From Hyphomicrobiales bacterium (GTDB lineage: Bacteria > Pseudomonadota > Alphaproteobacteria > Rhizobiales > Aestuariivirgaceae): a DNA stretch of 64,000 nucleotides. The DNA is taken from NCBI GenBank assembly GCA_026990765.1, contig JALXCV010000026.1, positions 1 to 64,000 of the forward strand. The letters are read 5' to 3'. Both the position numbers and the translations under genes were made by a program. The notes beneath the pieces are model-generated. The model did not search any database. It worked only from the letters and a program-made list of their open reading frames with translations, and had not been told where the DNA came from. How positions within the stretch are numbered: the first letter of the stretch is position 1; each line of letters begins with the position of its first letter. This document shows, in pieces, positions 8,311-17,126 of the stretch.

Positions 8311-9641
8311 GACTTGTCCAGCAGCAATATTTCAATACGTCGGTTACGGGCGTCAAACGGTTTGGAAGGTATCTTTAATTGCTTGTCTGCATAGCCCTCA
8401 ACCCTGACAAACCTGTCTTCGGGCACCTTGCCCCTGACAAGCATGAACCTGGCCACCTGGGCCCGCGCTGATGAAAGTCGCCAATTATCATATTTGTCAG
8501 AATTGAATGGACGGGCATCAGTATGTCCCCTGATAACAATTTTGCCTTTTTTACCGGCAAGTATCCTGGCCATTTTCTCCATGAACAGCACAAGTTCTTT
8601 TTTGGGTCTGGCCGAAGCAATATCAAACATCCCGAAATTTGCATCATCGGTCAGGGAAATAAGAATACCGTCCTTTACCGCTGTTACCTTGACCTGTGGA
8701 TGTTTTTCCATGGAGCCTTTGCCAATTTGTGCCTTGATCTGCTTTTTCAATTCCTTGATCCGCAGTGTCTTTGCAGCAGGCTTTCCGGCAGCGGCGGTTT
8801 TGGTTTTTGGTTTTTCCAGTGCCTTCACGGACTTTGCATCAGCCTTGTTCTGTTTGGCTTTTTTTATCTCTTTTTCCGACAGATATTGCTTGTCCTTAAA
8901 CTTTTTCCGGGGTTTGTCTGCAATCTGCTTTGCCGGTTTTTCAATCTTTGCCTGTGCTGTCTTGAATTTAAAAAGTTCCTTTGCTGCAAGCCTTGCTTGT
9001 GATTTTTCATGCCCTTTCTCATCGAGCTTTTTCTCCAAAGGTTTTTTAACCTGCCGGTCCGCCCTGACTGTACCTTCATCAATCTTTAAAAGCTTCCAGG
9101 ACTGGGGAGAAAAAGGATCCTTGTATTTGAAAGTGGTTTGATATTTATCATCAGCCGAATTGCTGCCTGTCATTTTACCTATCTGATTGATGCCAACCGA
9201 ACTACCGGCTATCTCATCAAGTGTCTTTATCGGTTCACGAAACAGCGCTTCTTCCTTGTCAAGATTTTCATGTTGTTTTTCTTGCTTGCCCTGCTTGTCT
9301 TCCTGCTTGCTGTCTTTGGTTGAATCATTTTCTGCTCCATCCTTTTCAGGCACCTTTTCAACTGTGCTTGACTTGCCTTTTTTATCATCCAGACCACGCG
9401 GGCTTGCATATGAATCAACAAGCTTTACAGGATTGAAATAACTGGCAACCTGTGATCTGGTTTCCTCATTGGCTGCATTGATCAGCCACATGACCAGAAA
9501 AAACGCCATCATTGCCGTCATGAAGTCAGCATAGGCAATTTTCCACACACCACCATGATGACCCTCATCAGCATGGCGCTTGCGCTTGATTATGACAATT
9601 TCAGGAACAATCTTGTCGTCGTCTGACTTATCACTGCTCAT
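8307..9641 (-). CDS. motB: Flagellar motor stator protein MotB, rhizobial long form
   Basis: The third in-frame Met (9641) is preceded by a G-rich ribosome site at six bases and gives 444 residues. A single membrane helix with the proton-accepting Asp (KIAYADFMTAMMAFF) near residues 40-65 is followed by a long Lys/Glu-rich insert of roughly 200 residues and an OmpA-like peptidoglycan-binding domain (IVIRGHTDARPF, then RLSSARAQ). The large charged linker is typical of rhizobial MotB, which uses MotC as periplasmic partner. It overlaps the end of the FliH-like gene upstream by 11 bp. The partner motA lies at 28.0 kb. Confidence 0.92.
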   Translation of the reverse strand: MSSDKSDDDKIVPEIVIIKRKRHADEGHHGGVWKIAYADFMTAMMAFFLVMWLINAANEETRSQVASYFNPVKLVDSYASPRGLDDKKGKSSTVEKVPEKDGAENDSTKDSKQEDKQGKQEKQHENLDKEEALFREPIKTLDEIAGSSVGINQIGKMTGSNSADDKYQTTFKYKDPFSPQSWKLLKIDEGTVRADRQVKKPLEKKLDEKGHEKSQARLAAKELFKFKTAQAKIEKPAKQIADKPRKKFKDKQYLSEKEIKKAKQNKADAKSVKALEKPKTKTAAAGKPAAKTLRIKELKKQIKAQIGKGSMEKHPQVKVTAVKDGILISLTDDANFGMFDIASARPKKELVLFMEKMARILAGKKGKIVIRGHTDARPFNSDKYDNWRLSSARAQVARFMLVRGKVPEDRFVRVEGYADKQLKIPSKPFDARNRRIEILLLDKS

Positions 9642-10287
9642 CTTCATCCCCCCAGGCAATTATGCTGGACCAGGATTCAAGAGAGGAACGAATCCACACC
9701 TTGTCGCTCTTGACAGTAACCTCGGCACTATCATCGGGATGACAGCTGATAATAGATGACCTGTCCGCCAGTTTTGCATTTATGGCTTCAAGTACTTTTT
9801 CTGGCCCGTGCAGGGTAATTTCACCAGTTTCAGCTTCACGCAATATCTTGCGAATAATCCCGGCCAGTTCGTCAATGATTTTCTGCTCTGCAAGCTTAGA
9901 GACAAAACTTTCCAGAATATCACAAACTGCATTGGCAATATTGGTTTCAATCCCGGAAATACCTTCATCCAGCTGTTTGCAAAGTCTTTCACACAAACCG
10001 TTCTGCAATTCTTCTATGCGTGCTTCATATTCATCAGTGAGACTTGATTTTTCCTCTGCGAGCCTGACTTGAAACTCTGCTTCCAATTGCTGCCTTAGCT
10101 GATCCAGAGCAATTTCAATCTGCCTGTCACCAGGCACTTCCGGCTCAGTTGACAGCAAAGGTTCATCCAGCTGTGGTGAAACCATGATTTCGTCAGTGTT
10201 TTGCACGACTTCAACCGGTGGAATATCAGTTATTACTGATGATTCTGTAAAATCTTCAAGATATGTGGAGATCGGAACTAGCTTCAT
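9631..10287 (-). CDS. FliH-like flagellar export regulator (divergent)
   Basis: A 218-residue acidic protein between fliF and motB. A Pro/Glu-rich N-terminus is followed by a coiled coil (about 60-115, LRQQLEAEFQVRLAEEKSSLTDEY pattern) and a C-terminal domain with the FliH/V-ATPase subunit E layout (AVCDILESFVSKLAEQKIIDEL, then HGPEKVLEAINAKL). FliH inhibits and positions the export ATPase FliI. No other FliH candidate is present, and fliI lies at 25 kb. The start overlaps the fliF stop as ATGA. Assignment rests on architecture and position, not on clear sequence identity. Confidence 0.65.
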   Translation of the reverse strand: MKLVPISTYLEDFTESSVITDIPPVEVVQNTDEIMVSPQLDEPLLSTEPEVPGDRQIEIALDQLRQQLEAEFQVRLAEEKSSLTDEYEARIEELQNGLCERLCKQLDEGISGIETNIANAVCDILESFVSKLAEQKIIDELAGIIRKILREAETGEITLHGPEKVLEAINAKLADRSSIISCHPDDSAEVTVKSDKVWIRSSLESWSSIIAWGDEDEQ

Positions 10288-11990
10288 GCCGGACTTTCTT
10301 CATATACCCATTTCTTCAGAGCATTGGCGGCCTTTTCCTCGTCAAACTCGATCATTTGTTCGAGCCGTTTCATGGGAACCTGTGAAACCTGTCCTGTGAC
10401 ATCTTCAATCAGGTTCTCTTCCGGTTCCATTGCCATATTCAGTGGCGACATCATTTCACCACCCCCATCAAGCGAGGCAAGTGAATCCATTTCACCAGAT
10501 GAAGCAAGCGAATCCAGAGACTCAAGCGCTGCCGGTGAGCCGAGATTTTCCAGTTCAGGCAAGCCCCCAGCTTCATCAGGCTGATTATCAATTTGCACAA
10601 GCGCCCGGGTGGCCGGCCTGATACCAAGGAAAATGACCAGCAAGGTAACTGCCAGAATGACAAATCCGTTAAATACCCCGGGTATCAGCCGGTACAGATG
10701 CGACATCAAACCGGGCGGCTCAACCGGCTCCAGCTGACTGCTGCCAGACATGAAATTGACCAGCGTAACATCAATTTTATCGCCACGGGTCTTGTCCAGC
10801 CCCGCAGCTGTTGATATCAGCTGTTTCAGTTCATCCTTTTGTTTTTCCAGAATTTGCGGCGTTGGCTTGCCGTCAATTGTGGACTCAAATACTTTTCTGT
10901 TGACCACCGCTGCTATTGATATTTTCTTGACAAGATAGCCATCACCCTGTGTAGCTACAGTCTTTGAGCTGATTTCATAATTGATCAGCTTTTCTTTTCT
11001 TTCCTTGTTTTCGCTGTTTTTCTTGCCACCTGGTGTATCAGACCCGGTAGCTGGTATTTCCTTTTCAATACTTGCTGAAGCTGTAGAACTGGAATTTTCA
11101 GCCGAACCCTTTTCCTTGATTTCACGAATTGATCTTTCAACCCGTGAAGCCGGGTCATAAGTGGTTTCCTTGATACTGCGCTTATCTGTATTCAACCGGA
11201 CAGCTACTGAAACCTGAAAATTCCCTATTCCCAGATAGGGGGTAAGGGTAGAGTTTATGTTTTCCTTGATTTGCTTTCCTGCTGCCATTTCCAGACTGAC
11301 CAGTCTGGCCGGGGCAAGCGACTGTTTGTCATCACCAGAAGCCAGCAAGGATCCATCAGTATTCATCACCGTTACCGCATCAATATCAAGACCGGGCACA
11401 GCAGCAGCCACCAGATGTCGTACTGCTTCAGCAGATGACATTGAGTAAGAAGAATCCGTTCTGATTACGATTGAAGCTGATGGTTTTGTACTATTGCGCC
11501 TGAATGATCCATTTTTCGGCATTACAATATGAACTCTGGCAGCTTTTACCCCTTGCAATAATTGTATGGTTCTGGCGACTTCACCCTCCAGCGCCCGTAC
11601 AAGAGTTACTTGCTGCATGAATGATGTCAGTCCCAATGACCCCATATTGTCGAACAGCTCATACCCAGCCTTGGCACTTCGCGGCAAATTCTTTTCAGCC
11701 AGCAGCATTCTTGCCCTTGAAGTCTGACCATACTGAACCTTGATGGTCTTGGCATCTTCAGACACATCAAAATCTATATCTGTTTCTTTCAGGACCGTGC
11801 CGATTGCCGCCACATCCTGCGAATCCAGTCCGGTGTACAAGGTTTCAAATTGTGGTCTCGTCAGATACATGCTGGAAACCGCAATTAACAGGAACACCGC
11901 AATACCGACAAATGCCAGTATGGCTATTTTCTTGCCACCAAGCTTGCCAATATTACTCACCAAATTGCGAGATTGTTCAAGCCAACTCAT
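10284..11990 (-). CDS. fliF: Flagellar MS-ring protein FliF
   Basis: A 568-residue MS-ring subunit. Two membrane helices (about 24-44 and 445-465) bracket the periplasmic ring-building domains, including SAKAGYELFDNMGSLG and the GSFRRNSTKPSASIV region, and the C-terminal cytoplasmic tail ends with a conserved helix (RLEQMIEFDEEKAANALKKW) that binds FliG. It is the base on which rotor and export gate assemble. The gene heads the minus-strand run fliF-fliH-like-motB-motC-fliK and is preceded by a gap and the flagellin terminator. Confidence 0.95.
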   Translation of the reverse strand: MSWLEQSRNLVSNIGKLGGKKIAILAFVGIAVFLLIAVSSMYLTRPQFETLYTGLDSQDVAAIGTVLKETDIDFDVSEDAKTIKVQYGQTSRARMLLAEKNLPRSAKAGYELFDNMGSLGLTSFMQQVTLVRALEGEVARTIQLLQGVKAARVHIVMPKNGSFRRNSTKPSASIVIRTDSSYSMSSAEAVRHLVAAAVPGLDIDAVTVMNTDGSLLASGDDKQSLAPARLVSLEMAAGKQIKENINSTLTPYLGIGNFQVSVAVRLNTDKRSIKETTYDPASRVERSIREIKEKGSAENSSSTASASIEKEIPATGSDTPGGKKNSENKERKEKLINYEISSKTVATQGDGYLVKKISIAAVVNRKVFESTIDGKPTPQILEKQKDELKQLISTAAGLDKTRGDKIDVTLVNFMSGSSQLEPVEPPGLMSHLYRLIPGVFNGFVILAVTLLVIFLGIRPATRALVQIDNQPDEAGGLPELENLGSPAALESLDSLASSGEMDSLASLDGGGEMMSPLNMAMEPEENLIEDVTGQVSQVPMKRLEQMIEFDEEKAANALKKWVYEESPA

Positions 11991-12153
11991 AAAAACCCCT
12001 GCAATTGAGATTAGTCAGGTTATCATGCCGGTTCTCAACCAATTGTGCATGAAACACCGCGACACCAGATAGTCACTCATTGCTTCCAGCCTTTCGAAGC
12101 AGAAACAATACATGCTGCGATTTTCGCTGCTCTAGCTTGCGTGGGGATTGCCA

Positions 12154-12188
12154 AATAAAAAGGGCCATGGTGAAACAACCATGGCCCT
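12154..12188 (-). terminator. Rho-independent terminator after the first flagellin gene
   Basis: A perfect 11-bp inverted repeat (AGGGCCATGGT / ACCATGGCCCT, 12161-12188) with a six-base loop lies 26 bp past the flagellin stop. On the minus strand it is followed by TTTTATTT. It separates the flagellin transcript from fliF. Confidence 0.85.
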
Positions 12189-12214
12189 GATATTTTTGTC
12201 TGTCAGTTTAACTG

Positions 12215-13141
12215 TTATCTGAACAGTGACAATATGTTCTGGCTTGAAGAGTTGGCGATACTCATTGCCTGAACACCAAGTTGCTGTTGAACCTGCAAGG
12301 CTTTAAGACGAGTTGATTCTGCATTCATATCTGCATCAACCAGCTGGCCAACACCTCGTGTCATTGCATCAGACAGGTTGGAGACGAAGTCTTTTTGCAT
12401 ATCAATACGCTTGGAAGCAGCACCAAGCTTACTGGCAGCTGTGGTCATTGATTTCAAAGCACCATCAACAGTACCGATGATTTGATCAAGGTCGGCCAGG
12501 TCATTTGCACTGTCGGTATAAGAAGCGATTGTCAAGGTTGCAACAGAATAGGTTACATTACCATTTGTTGTAGTGCTTGTATGATCAAGAATACCATCGC
12601 CAGCCGCATTGGCATCATATAGTTCAATGTTTGAAGTATCAACATTGATGGTTCCAATGCTGACGCCGGTTGAAGTGCGTGAGAATGAAGCAACTACTGA
12701 TTTAGTTGCATTATATCCAGCTGCACTTGAATCAACTGACAACCAGTTTTCACCGGAGAAATTGGCGGATTTTGCAATTGAAACCAGCTGATTTTGCAAT
12801 TCATCAACTTCTGACTGAATAGCGGCGCGATCAACCCCTGGTTCGCGTGCCGCAACCAGCTTGGACTTGATTTCATCTACAACCTTGATACTTGCATCCA
12901 TGGCGGTATAAGCCACATCAACAGTGGCAGCGCCAAGGCCAAGCGCATCGGTTACAGTTCCAAGTGCCTTGGTGTCTGAGCGCATTGTGGTTGCAATAGA
13001 CCAGTATGCTGCACTGTCAGAAGCAGTTGCAACTCTGTACCCGGTGGCAATCCGCCCCTGGGTAATATCCATATTCTTGTTTGTTTGATTGAGTGATTGC
13101 AGCGCCGTCATTGCTGAGGCATTTGTCATGATACTCGACAT
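12215..13141 (-). CDS. Flagellin (tandem copy A)
   Basis: A 308-residue flagellin made mostly of the conserved D0/D1 parts: N-terminal MSSIMTNASAMTALQSLNQ and C-terminal VQQQLGVQAMSIANSSSQNIL. The variable middle (about 150-215) is short, so the filament surface is small, as in many rhizobial flagellins. Copy B next to it is closely similar, differing mainly in scattered middle positions, which indicates recent tandem duplication or gene conversion. It has its own terminator and shares a conserved leader with copy B. It is exported through the flagellar apparatus without a signal peptide. Confidence 0.95.
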   Translation of the reverse strand: MSSIMTNASAMTALQSLNQTNKNMDITQGRIATGYRVATASDSAAYWSIATTMRSDTKALGTVTDALGLGAATVDVAYTAMDASIKVVDEIKSKLVAAREPGVDRAAIQSEVDELQNQLVSIAKSANFSGENWLSVDSSAAGYNATKSVVASFSRTSTGVSIGTINVDTSNIELYDANAAGDGILDHTSTTTNGNVTYSVATLTIASYTDSANDLADLDQIIGTVDGALKSMTTAASKLGAASKRIDMQKDFVSNLSDAMTRGVGQLVDADMNAESTRLKALQVQQQLGVQAMSIANSSSQNILSLFR

Positions 13142-13201
13142 GTTATATGTTCCTTACTCACTAACTTACTGGGTGAAAAAAAATACTATGCTTTTGGGAA
13201 G

Positions 13202-13279
13202 AACATATCGGGTTCACACCGACATAACGGGGCGGCATCATGCCTATGGTGGTTAGCTCTCAAGCTTCCAATCCGTCAT
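13202..13279 (-). promoter_or_regulatory. Conserved structured 5' leader of flagellin copy A
   Basis: About 60 nt upstream of the start codon lies a block nearly identical to one before flagellin copy B: (minus strand) GGCATGATGCCGCCCCG, then TCGGTGTGAACCCGATATG, plus the upstream GGATTGGAA. It contains short inverted repeats (TCGG/CCGA; AGCT/AGCT). Conservation outside the coding region suggests post-transcriptional control, possibly by FlbT. Confidence 0.55.
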
Positions 13280-13326
13280 GACTACAGCTTATATACAGTA
13301 CAAATTAAAAAAATGTAAAATAATAC

Positions 13327-13354
13327 AAAAAACCGTGGTGAAGGTTCACCACGG
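13327..13354 (-). terminator. Rho-independent terminator after flagellin copy B
   Basis: A perfect 10-bp stem (CCGTGGTGAA / TTCACCACGG) with a two-base centre lies 27 bp past the stop of copy B and is followed on the minus strand by TTTTTTG. It sits upstream of the copy A leader, so the two flagellins are separate transcripts or are partly read through. Confidence 0.88.
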
Positions 13355-13380
13355 CTGTTATTTTGCTGAAAATCCTGTGA

Positions 13381-14307
13381 TTATTTGAAGAGTGACAGGA
13401 TATTCTGACTGGATGAGTTGGCAATGCTCAAGGCCTGAACACCAAGCTGCTGTTGTACCTGAAGTGCCTTGAGGCGAGTAGATTCAGAATTCATATCCGC
13501 ATCAACTAGCTGGCCAACACCGCGAGTGATGGAGTCCATCAGGCCGGAGATGAAGTCTTTTTGCATATCAATGCGTTTCTTGGTGGCACCAAGATTACTG
13601 GCAGCAGTGGTCATGCTCTTGAGGGCACCATCCACAGTACCGATAATCTGATCCAGGTCAGCCAGATCATTTGCAGTATCTGTGTAAGTTGCAATAGTCA
13701 AAGTGGCTACAGAATAGGTAACATTACCATTTGTAGTAGTGCTTGTATTGTCAAGAATACCTGAGCTGCCAGCATTTGAATCATATAGTTCAACAGTTGC
13801 CGTATTGATGTTGATGGTTCCGATAGATACTCCAGTAGCTGTACGGGTGAATGATGCCACGACAGATTTTGTTGCATTGTAACCGGCAGCACCTGAATTA
13901 ACTGACAACCAGTTTTCACCGGAAAATTCAGCCGATGAAGCAATAGAAACCAACTGGTTCTGCAATTCAGTTATTTCTGACTGTACTGCTACCCTGTCAA
14001 CACCAGGTTCGCGTGCTGCCACCAGTTTGGCTTTTATTTCATCAACAACATGAATACTTGATTCCATTGCAGTATATGCAACATCAACAGTTGCAGCGCC
14101 AAGGCCGAGCGCATCGGTTACTGTGGCCAGCGCCTTGTTGTCAGAGCGCATGGTCGTGGCGATTGACCAGTAAGCGGCACTATCAGAAGCTGTGGCAATT
14201 CTGTAGCCGGTAGAAATCCGCCTTTGAGTGGTTTCCATTCTGTCATTGGTTTGGTTCAGCGTCTGCAGTGCAGTCATAGCTGATGCGTTTGTCATGATAC
14301 TCGACAT
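13381..14307 (-). CDS. Flagellin (tandem copy B)
   Basis: A 308-residue flagellin, the upstream member of the pair. The N-terminus MSSIMTNASAMTALQTLNQ and C-terminus VQQQLGVQALSIANSSSQNILSLFK are the filament-core helices. It has the same length as copy A with no gaps needed, and the differences lie in the TATGVSIGTI/YDSNAGSSG region and a few helix positions. A full CtrA-type box lies 151 bp upstream and the shared leader lies in between. Complex filaments of several flagellins are common in rhizobia, so both may be assembled together. Confidence 0.95.
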   Translation of the reverse strand: MSSIMTNASAMTALQTLNQTNDRMETTQRRISTGYRIATASDSAAYWSIATTMRSDNKALATVTDALGLGAATVDVAYTAMESSIHVVDEIKAKLVAAREPGVDRVAVQSEITELQNQLVSIASSAEFSGENWLSVNSGAAGYNATKSVVASFTRTATGVSIGTININTATVELYDSNAGSSGILDNTSTTTNGNVTYSVATLTIATYTDTANDLADLDQIIGTVDGALKSMTTAASNLGATKKRIDMQKDFISGLMDSITRGVGQLVDADMNSESTRLKALQVQQQLGVQALSIANSSSQNILSLFK

Positions 14308-14352
14308 GTTGTAAGTCCCTTGTCACTAACAATTCTAAATTTTGGGGAGAAA

Positions 14353-14430
14353 AAACATATCGGGTTCACACCGACACAGCGGGGCGGCATCATGCCTTTG
14401 GATACATACCCTGCTTGGGTTCCAATCCGC
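14353..14430 (-). promoter_or_regulatory. Conserved structured 5' leader of flagellin copy B
   Basis: This is the partner of the copy A leader. The block TGATGCCGCCCCGCTGTGTC and the following GTGTGAACCCGATATGTT are almost identical to copy A, while the hairpin after GGATTGGA changes from AGCT/AGCT to ACCC/GGGT, a compensatory change that keeps pairing. This supports a folded RNA element in the untranslated leader, as known for FlbT-controlled flagellin mRNA in Caulobacter. Confidence 0.55.
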
Positions 14431-14457
14431 TATATTATGGTTAATAAACAATGCAGG

Positions 14458-14472
14458 TTAAAATAACATTAA
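14458..14472. promoter_or_regulatory. Candidate CtrA box upstream of flagellin copy B
   Basis: TTAAAATAACATTAA matches TTAA-N7-TTAA exactly. It lies in an AT-rich stretch 151 bp before the flagellin start, just upstream of the conserved leader, with an additional ATGGTTAA half-site at about 14437-14444. This is the expected place for an activator of the flagellin promoter. Motif evidence only. Confidence 0.5.
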
Positions 14473-14582
14473 TCATGTTTATTAATCAAAGCAAACCGGA
14501 TTTTATTTCTGCTACAGGCTGATTTTTCCTCCAAAACCGCTGAAATTGCCAATATTCCAGACTGTCTGTGACATGTTCCAGA

Positions 14583-15332
14583 TTAAAAGAATGATCTGAC
14601 CAGACCACCAACAAGAAGATTCCAGCCATCAATCAGGATAAAAAACAATATCTTGAACGGTAGTGAGATCACGGTAGGCGGCAACATCATCATGCCCATT
14701 GACATGGTGATGGTTGCTACAATCAGGTCAATAACCAGAAATGGCAAAACAATAAGAAAGCCTATCTCAAAGCCGCGTCTCAATTCTGAAATCATGAAAG
14801 CCGGGATCAGGATCCGCAAATCAGTTTTATCAGCAGTGCCTGTTTTGGTATCCTTGTTTCCGCCAAAGCTGCGTTCAGCTATATCTTGAAACATGTTGAT
14901 ATCTTTTGCCCTGACATGATCAAGCATGAAGCTGCGAAACGGCGTCACCACATTCTCGACAGCCTGGGACTGGGTGATCTTTTCTTCCATCATTGGCCTT
15001 ATGCCCGTCTGCCAGGCCTTGTCGAATGTTGGCACCATAACAAAGAAGGTCATGAACAGCGCCAGAGAAATCATGATCAGGTTTGCAGGTGTCGTCTGCA
15101 ACCCCATACCTGAACGCAGGAAAGACAAGGCCACAATGATCCGGGTGAAGCTGGTAACCATGATCAACAGGCCAGGAGCCAGCGACAAAACCGTCAACAG
15201 GGCGATCAACTGCACCATTCTGCCAGTTGCCATCCCCTGCATGGGAGCCAGCATTTCGCCAAAATCAATAGTCTGGGCGCTGACCGGCTCAACCATGGCC
15301 AGGAACAACAAAACAGTTACAAGCAGTCTCAT
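14583..15332 (-). CDS. fliP: Flagellar type III export gate protein FliP
   Basis: A 249-residue membrane protein with a cleavable signal (about 1-19, ending SAQ) and the FliP family core: MVTSFTRIIVALSFLRSGMG, FFVMVPTFDKAW, VVTPFRSFML and a C-terminal MGMMMLPPTVISLPFKILFF. It forms the export gate with FliQ and FliR, neither of which is in the window. It is the last gene of the flgB-to-fliP operon and its ATG overlaps the fliL stop as ATGA. Confidence 0.95.
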   Translation of the reverse strand: MRLLVTVLLFLAMVEPVSAQTIDFGEMLAPMQGMATGRMVQLIALLTVLSLAPGLLIMVTSFTRIIVALSFLRSGMGLQTTPANLIMISLALFMTFFVMVPTFDKAWQTGIRPMMEEKITQSQAVENVVTPFRSFMLDHVRAKDINMFQDIAERSFGGNKDTKTGTADKTDLRILIPAFMISELRRGFEIGFLIVLPFLVIDLIVATITMSMGMMMLPPTVISLPFKILFFILIDGWNLLVGGLVRSFF

Positions 15333-15835
15333 TCGACCACCACAGAGCTTATTACAAATTCCAGAATATGACCTTTTGACCTTGTTTTGGCCCGCTCATT
15401 AAGGTCATCGCGCAAATATGCAAGTCCACTTGGCCCTTCAAGGTCCATAAGAGTAAGTGTTCGAAGATATGCCAGTGTATCTTGTGAAACCTGGGCCGAA
15501 AGTTCATCAAAATCCAGTTCAGCCTGACTGTCGACAATAATTGCACCTTCAAGCCGCACCCATGATGCAAAATCAGGATTTGCCAGATTGGTTACGATTG
15601 GTTTCAGGGTTTTTACAATCTTGTTGCCAATATAGGGTTCGGCAACCGGCTCTGGTGTTTTTGCTACCGGCTTTTTCTCATCCCCGGTTTTGGGGATGAT
15701 AGTTGAAAACTTGAACCCCAGACCGGCACCTGCAACCATAGCCACCATGGTTGCCACCGCCACCCCGATTATCAGGCCTTTCATTGAACCTTTCTCGGTC
15801 TCGATGCTGGATATTACTTCTTTTTTGGCCGCCAT
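15329..15835 (-). CDS. fliL: Flagellar basal body-associated protein FliL
   Basis: A 168-residue inner-membrane protein: cytoplasmic N-terminus, one membrane helix (about 24-46, GLIIGVAVATMVAMVAGAG), and a periplasmic domain with the FliL pattern (LKPIVTNLANPDFASWVRLEG, then DLNERAKTRSKGHILEFVISSVVVE). FliL rings surround MotB and stabilise the stator. It lies between flgH and fliP in the operon, with overlapping stop and start codons on the fliP side. Confidence 0.93.
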   Translation of the reverse strand: MAAKKEVISSIETEKGSMKGLIIGVAVATMVAMVAGAGLGFKFSTIIPKTGDEKKPVAKTPEPVAEPYIGNKIVKTLKPIVTNLANPDFASWVRLEGAIIVDSQAELDFDELSAQVSQDTLAYLRTLTLMDLEGPSGLAYLRDDLNERAKTRSKGHILEFVISSVVVE

Positions 15836-15846
15836 GTTACACCTGA

Positions 15847-16563
15847 CTAGAAAGGATTGATCATATCAAGTAACTGCTGGCCAAATCCTGGCTGCTGAAC
15901 TTCCATGGAACGTCCACGTCCGCCATATGAAATTCTTGCTTCTGCAATTTTTTCATATGAAACAGCATTGGCATCAGAGACATCTTCAGGCCGTACAATA
16001 CCGCCAATTGACAAGATCCTCATTTCATAATTGACCCGAACTTCCTGGGTTCCAGATATGATGTAATTACCATTTGGCAACACATCAGTAATTACCGCGG
16101 CAATGGAAAGCTTGATCCTTTCAGACCGTGCCACTGAACCTGATCCATCATATTTATTGGCACTGTTGACATTTGAGTTGACTGAACCGTTAAAAGTTTC
16201 AGCCAGCAAATAGTCTGATCCGTCAAATGAAAAATCAGCCCCAAGCCCCCATTTGTTTTTGGCATCACGCGAACGCTTGAACTTGTTATCCAGACTGGCG
16301 CGGTCATTGATCTGAATGTTGACCGTCAGCACATCCCCTACAGATTTGGCCCGCTGATCATGAAAAATGCTTTCCTTGTTTCCAGGCCACAATGAATAAT
16401 TAACCGGTTTGACCGGTTTTTTACTGAGCGACATTGGTTCGATCCGCGGCGCCAGTTTCAAACCGGAACCAACAGGTGTCATTTCCGGCACCTGACTTAT
16501 CTCACTGATTGAAGCGCAGCCGGTTAGCATTAAACAGCAAAACAGATATTGTGCAATTCGCAT
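15847..16563 (-). CDS. flgH: Flagellar L-ring lipoprotein FlgH
   Basis: A 238-residue outer-membrane lipoprotein. The lipobox is LTGC (Cys about 16), and the family signatures follow: SIFHDQRAKSVGDVLTVNIQINDRASLDN, NYIISGTQEVRVNYEMRILSIGGIVRPEDV, and a C-terminus ending QQLLDMINPF. It forms the outer-membrane bushing together with FlgI, encoded two genes upstream. Its start touches the motE stop, so translation is coupled. Confidence 0.95.
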   Translation of the reverse strand: MRIAQYLFCCLMLTGCASISEISQVPEMTPVGSGLKLAPRIEPMSLSKKPVKPVNYSLWPGNKESIFHDQRAKSVGDVLTVNIQINDRASLDNKFKRSRDAKNKWGLGADFSFDGSDYLLAETFNGSVNSNVNSANKYDGSGSVARSERIKLSIAAVITDVLPNGNYIISGTQEVRVNYEMRILSIGGIVRPEDVSDANAVSYEKIAEARISYGGRGRSMEVQQPGFGQQLLDMINPF

Positions 16564-17126
16564 CAGTTTGTTTCCCTGTTACTGGCACTTTTGGTTGCTC
16601 CAACCATAATCCTGATCAACTGGCTGGCATTTTCAGGCTTCATTTCATTGAGAATGGCACTTGATTCACTGGCTTTAAGTTTTACCAAAAGCGAAACCGC
16701 GGTATCGTAATCCATTATGGAAATCTGCGCCGAGGCTTTTTCCGGGTCCATTTTTGAGTAGATTTTCACAAGTGTATCCGTCATTTTTTCAATAAATTCT
16801 TCGCGCCGCTTCACCCATTTTTCCAGCTCCAGCTTTTTCTTTTCAAGCCGTTCACTTGCCTGTTTGAGCTGTTTTTCCATTTTGGTGATAGTTTTTACCT
16901 GCCAGGCAAATTTGGCATCGTGAACTGAATCACTATTATTGTAGCAATATTTTTGAAAATCCCTTTTGAACTGGGGGGTCACAGGACGAAATATCGGCGG
17001 AATTTCTTTTTCGTGCTTCTTTTCCGCTTCCGGTTTTTTCTGATTAGCCTGCACCACTTGCCCTGACATGACCAGCATGACCGACAATAAAACCAGAATA
17101 TATTTACCACCCTTTTTGCCCATCAC
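16563..17126 (-). CDS. motE: Flagellar protein MotE (MotC chaperone)
   Basis: A 187-residue periplasmic protein: signal peptide (about 1-27), a charged stretch, a long coiled coil (about 70-110, KMEKQLKQASERLEKKKLELEKW), then a MgtE-N-like helical repeat (DPEKASAQISIMDYDTAVSLLVKLK). In Sinorhizobium MotE folds and stabilises MotC. Its place between flgI and flgH is the rhizobial one, and its ends overlap both neighbours. Together with motC and motB here it completes the rhizobial stator set apart from motA, which is also in the window. Confidence 0.88.
   Translation of the reverse strand: MMGKKGGKYILVLLSVMLVMSGQVVQANQKKPEAEKKHEKEIPPIFRPVTPQFKRDFQKYCYNNSDSVHDAKFAWQVKTITKMEKQLKQASERLEKKKLELEKWVKRREEFIEKMTDTLVKIYSKMDPEKASAQISIMDYDTAVSLLVKLKASESSAILNEMKPENASQLIRIMVGATKSASNRETN

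Noticed and set aside
8428-9141. 237-codon plus-strand ORF opposite motB
   Set aside because: It is an artefact of the Lys/Glu-rich motB linker, whose reverse complement is Phe/Leu/Ser rich and free of stops.
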